A stretch of DNA of 15,065 bases from Bacteroidaceae bacterium (GTDB lineage: Bacteria; Bacteroidota; Bacteroidia; Bacteroidales; Barnesiellaceae_A), in NCBI GenBank assembly GCA_017561285.1, contig JAFZDG010000184.1, positions 1-15,065 of the forward strand, written 5' to 3'. The notes under the pieces are model-generated. The model was given only the letters and a program-made list of their open reading frames with translations. It was not told the origin of the DNA and did not search any database. The position numbers and the translations under genes are program-made. Of this stretch, positions 14,158 through 15,065 are shown piece by piece. Every line of letters begins with the position of its first letter. Position 1 is the stretch's first letter.

Positions 14158-15024
14158 ATGAGTAGATTAAGACTTAAAAATCGCTTGGCAACAGACAAAC
14201 TTATGCTTTGGGGCGTATGCCTACTTGCAGCGCTGACAGCCGTACCGCTGTTTGCCATACTGGGCGAAGTGCTGTTGCGTGGTTATGACCAGCTCTCGTG
14301 GTCGTTCTTTACAGAACCTACCCCTACGGCATATAAAGCGATGAAGGCTATCGAGGCGGGAGAACCCATACCGGGTGGTATAGCCAACGGTATTATCGGT
14401 ACAATGATAATGTTGGGTATGGCTGTCGTTGTAGCAGTCCCTGTGGGTATTTTGTGCGGTGCATTTTTGGCAGAGAACGGCAAAAGTCGCTTTGCACAAG
14501 TGGTAAGTTATCTGACCGACTTGCTGCAAGGTACACCCTCTGTTATCATAGGTATCATCACTTACATTTGGGTAGTCGTTCCGATGAAGGGGTATTCGGC
14601 AATAGCCGGTAGTGTGGCACTCTGTATTATGATGCTCCCACTTATTATCCGTTCCACAGAAGAGACGCTGAAAATCCTCCCGGCATCGCTCAAGGAGGCA
14701 GGATTGGCGTTGGGTGGCAATAAGGCTCGTGTAATGATGAAAGTGCAGTTGCCCGCAGCCTTTGGTGGTATCTTTACAGGTGTATTGCTGGCCATTTCGC
14801 GCGTGATTGGCGAAACGGCTCCGCTGATGTTTACAGCTCTGGGTTGTTCGTTTATCCGCCTATCTATCGATAAGCCCATCTCGGCCGTACCATTGCTTAT
14901 CTGGGAGTTCTTCAACGATCCGAACCTACAAGAGCTCATTTGGGGCGCTTCGCTCTTCCTCTTATTGTTTGTACTAACATTAAATCTTACTGCTAAATAT
15001 CTTGCTAAAAAATGGAATCAGTAA
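14158..15024 (+). CDS. pstA: Phosphate ABC transporter permease PstA
   Basis: The 288-residue permease pairs with PstC to form the membrane channel of the phosphate importer. It shows a basic N terminus, a first membrane segment at about 17-39, then the periplasmic stretch with GGIANGIIGT (73-82) typical of PstA. DLLQGTPSVIIGI (121-133) follows, then the EAA loop KEAGLALGGNKARVMMKV, QLPAAFGGI (179-205), and ISRVIGETAPLMFTA (213-227). Its ATG follows the pstC stop after one base, and its last 13 bases overlap the start of pstB, so all three are likely translated in step. Confidence 0.94.
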   Translation: MSRLRLKNRLATDKLMLWGVCLLAALTAVPLFAILGEVLLRGYDQLSWSFFTEPTPTAYKAMKAIEAGEPIPGGIANGIIGTMIMLGMAVVVAVPVGILCGAFLAENGKSRFAQVVSYLTDLLQGTPSVIIGIITYIWVVVPMKGYSAIAGSVALCIMMLPLIIRSTEETLKILPASLKEAGLALGGNKARVMMKVQLPAAFGGIFTGVLLAISRVIGETAPLMFTALGCSFIRLSIDKPISAVPLLIWEFFNDPNLQELIWGASLFLLLFVLTLNLTAKYLAKKWNQ

Positions 15025-15065
15025 AACCCATATTGGAATTTAAGAAGACTTGCGTATCATATACC
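15012..15065 (+). CDS. pstB: Phosphate ABC transporter ATP-binding protein PstB, first 18 codons only
   Basis: An ATG at 15012 opens a frame reading MESVKPILEFKKTCVSYT to the window end. ILEF followed by a VSY-type motif is how many ABC ATPase subunits begin, just before the Walker A region. The gene overlaps the end of pstA by 13 bases. Identity as PstB rests mainly on position after pstSCA. No catalytic motif lies in the visible part. phoU may follow outside the window. Confidence 0.72.
   Translation, partial: MESVKPILEFKKTCVSYT

Overview
This window is ordinary core chromosome of a member of the Bacteroidetes, most likely order Bacteroidales. Three things point there. The gene order rpsU, xerC, hpf, then tRNA-Thr(UGU), tRNA-Tyr, tRNA-Gly, tRNA-Thr(GGU) is the one that leads into tuf in that group. 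Start sites almost all lack a Shine-Dalgarno sequence. Promoters fit the Bacteroidetes pattern TTTG, about 19 bases, TAnnTTTG. The genus cannot be told from the sequence. There are no insertion sequences, phage genes or CRISPR repeats.

Left block (1-1972, minus strand): a translation-related cluster reads leftward. The rpsU promoter drives ribosomal protein bS21, then the tyrosine recombinase XerC, then the ribosome hibernation factor Hpf, whose start overlaps the end of xerC. A separate promoter at 374-403 drives four tRNAs; the last is cut by the window edge. tuf is expected just outside (inference).

Middle block (1973-9039): after a 395-base divergent region, an aminopeptidase P and a gamma-class carbonic anhydrase family protein run rightward to a strong terminator. 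A minus-strand operon parE, coaD and an S41 carboxyl-terminal processing peptidase converges on it. parE and coaD overlap.

Right block (9010-15065): a phosphate-starvation module. A minus-strand PhoB/PhoR-like pair (overlapping genes, own terminator) is divergent from a plus-strand operon made of an outer-membrane beta-barrel protein, pstS, pstC, pstA and the first 18 codons of pstB. The control region between them carries two 7-base direct repeats spaced exactly 11 bases apart, just upstream of a -7 element. That is the architecture of a Pho box, with a base sequence unlike the enterobacterial one. The likely circuit is that phosphate limitation activates PhoR, PhoB binds the repeats, and the barrel protein and ABC transporter bring phosphate across both membranes.

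No wholly new system is evident. The best leads are the sole strong Shine-Dalgarno sequence (at hpf), a paired tRNA-Gly elbow change (A19 with U56), the Pho-box-like repeats, and an orphan plus-strand terminator between two minus-strand operons.
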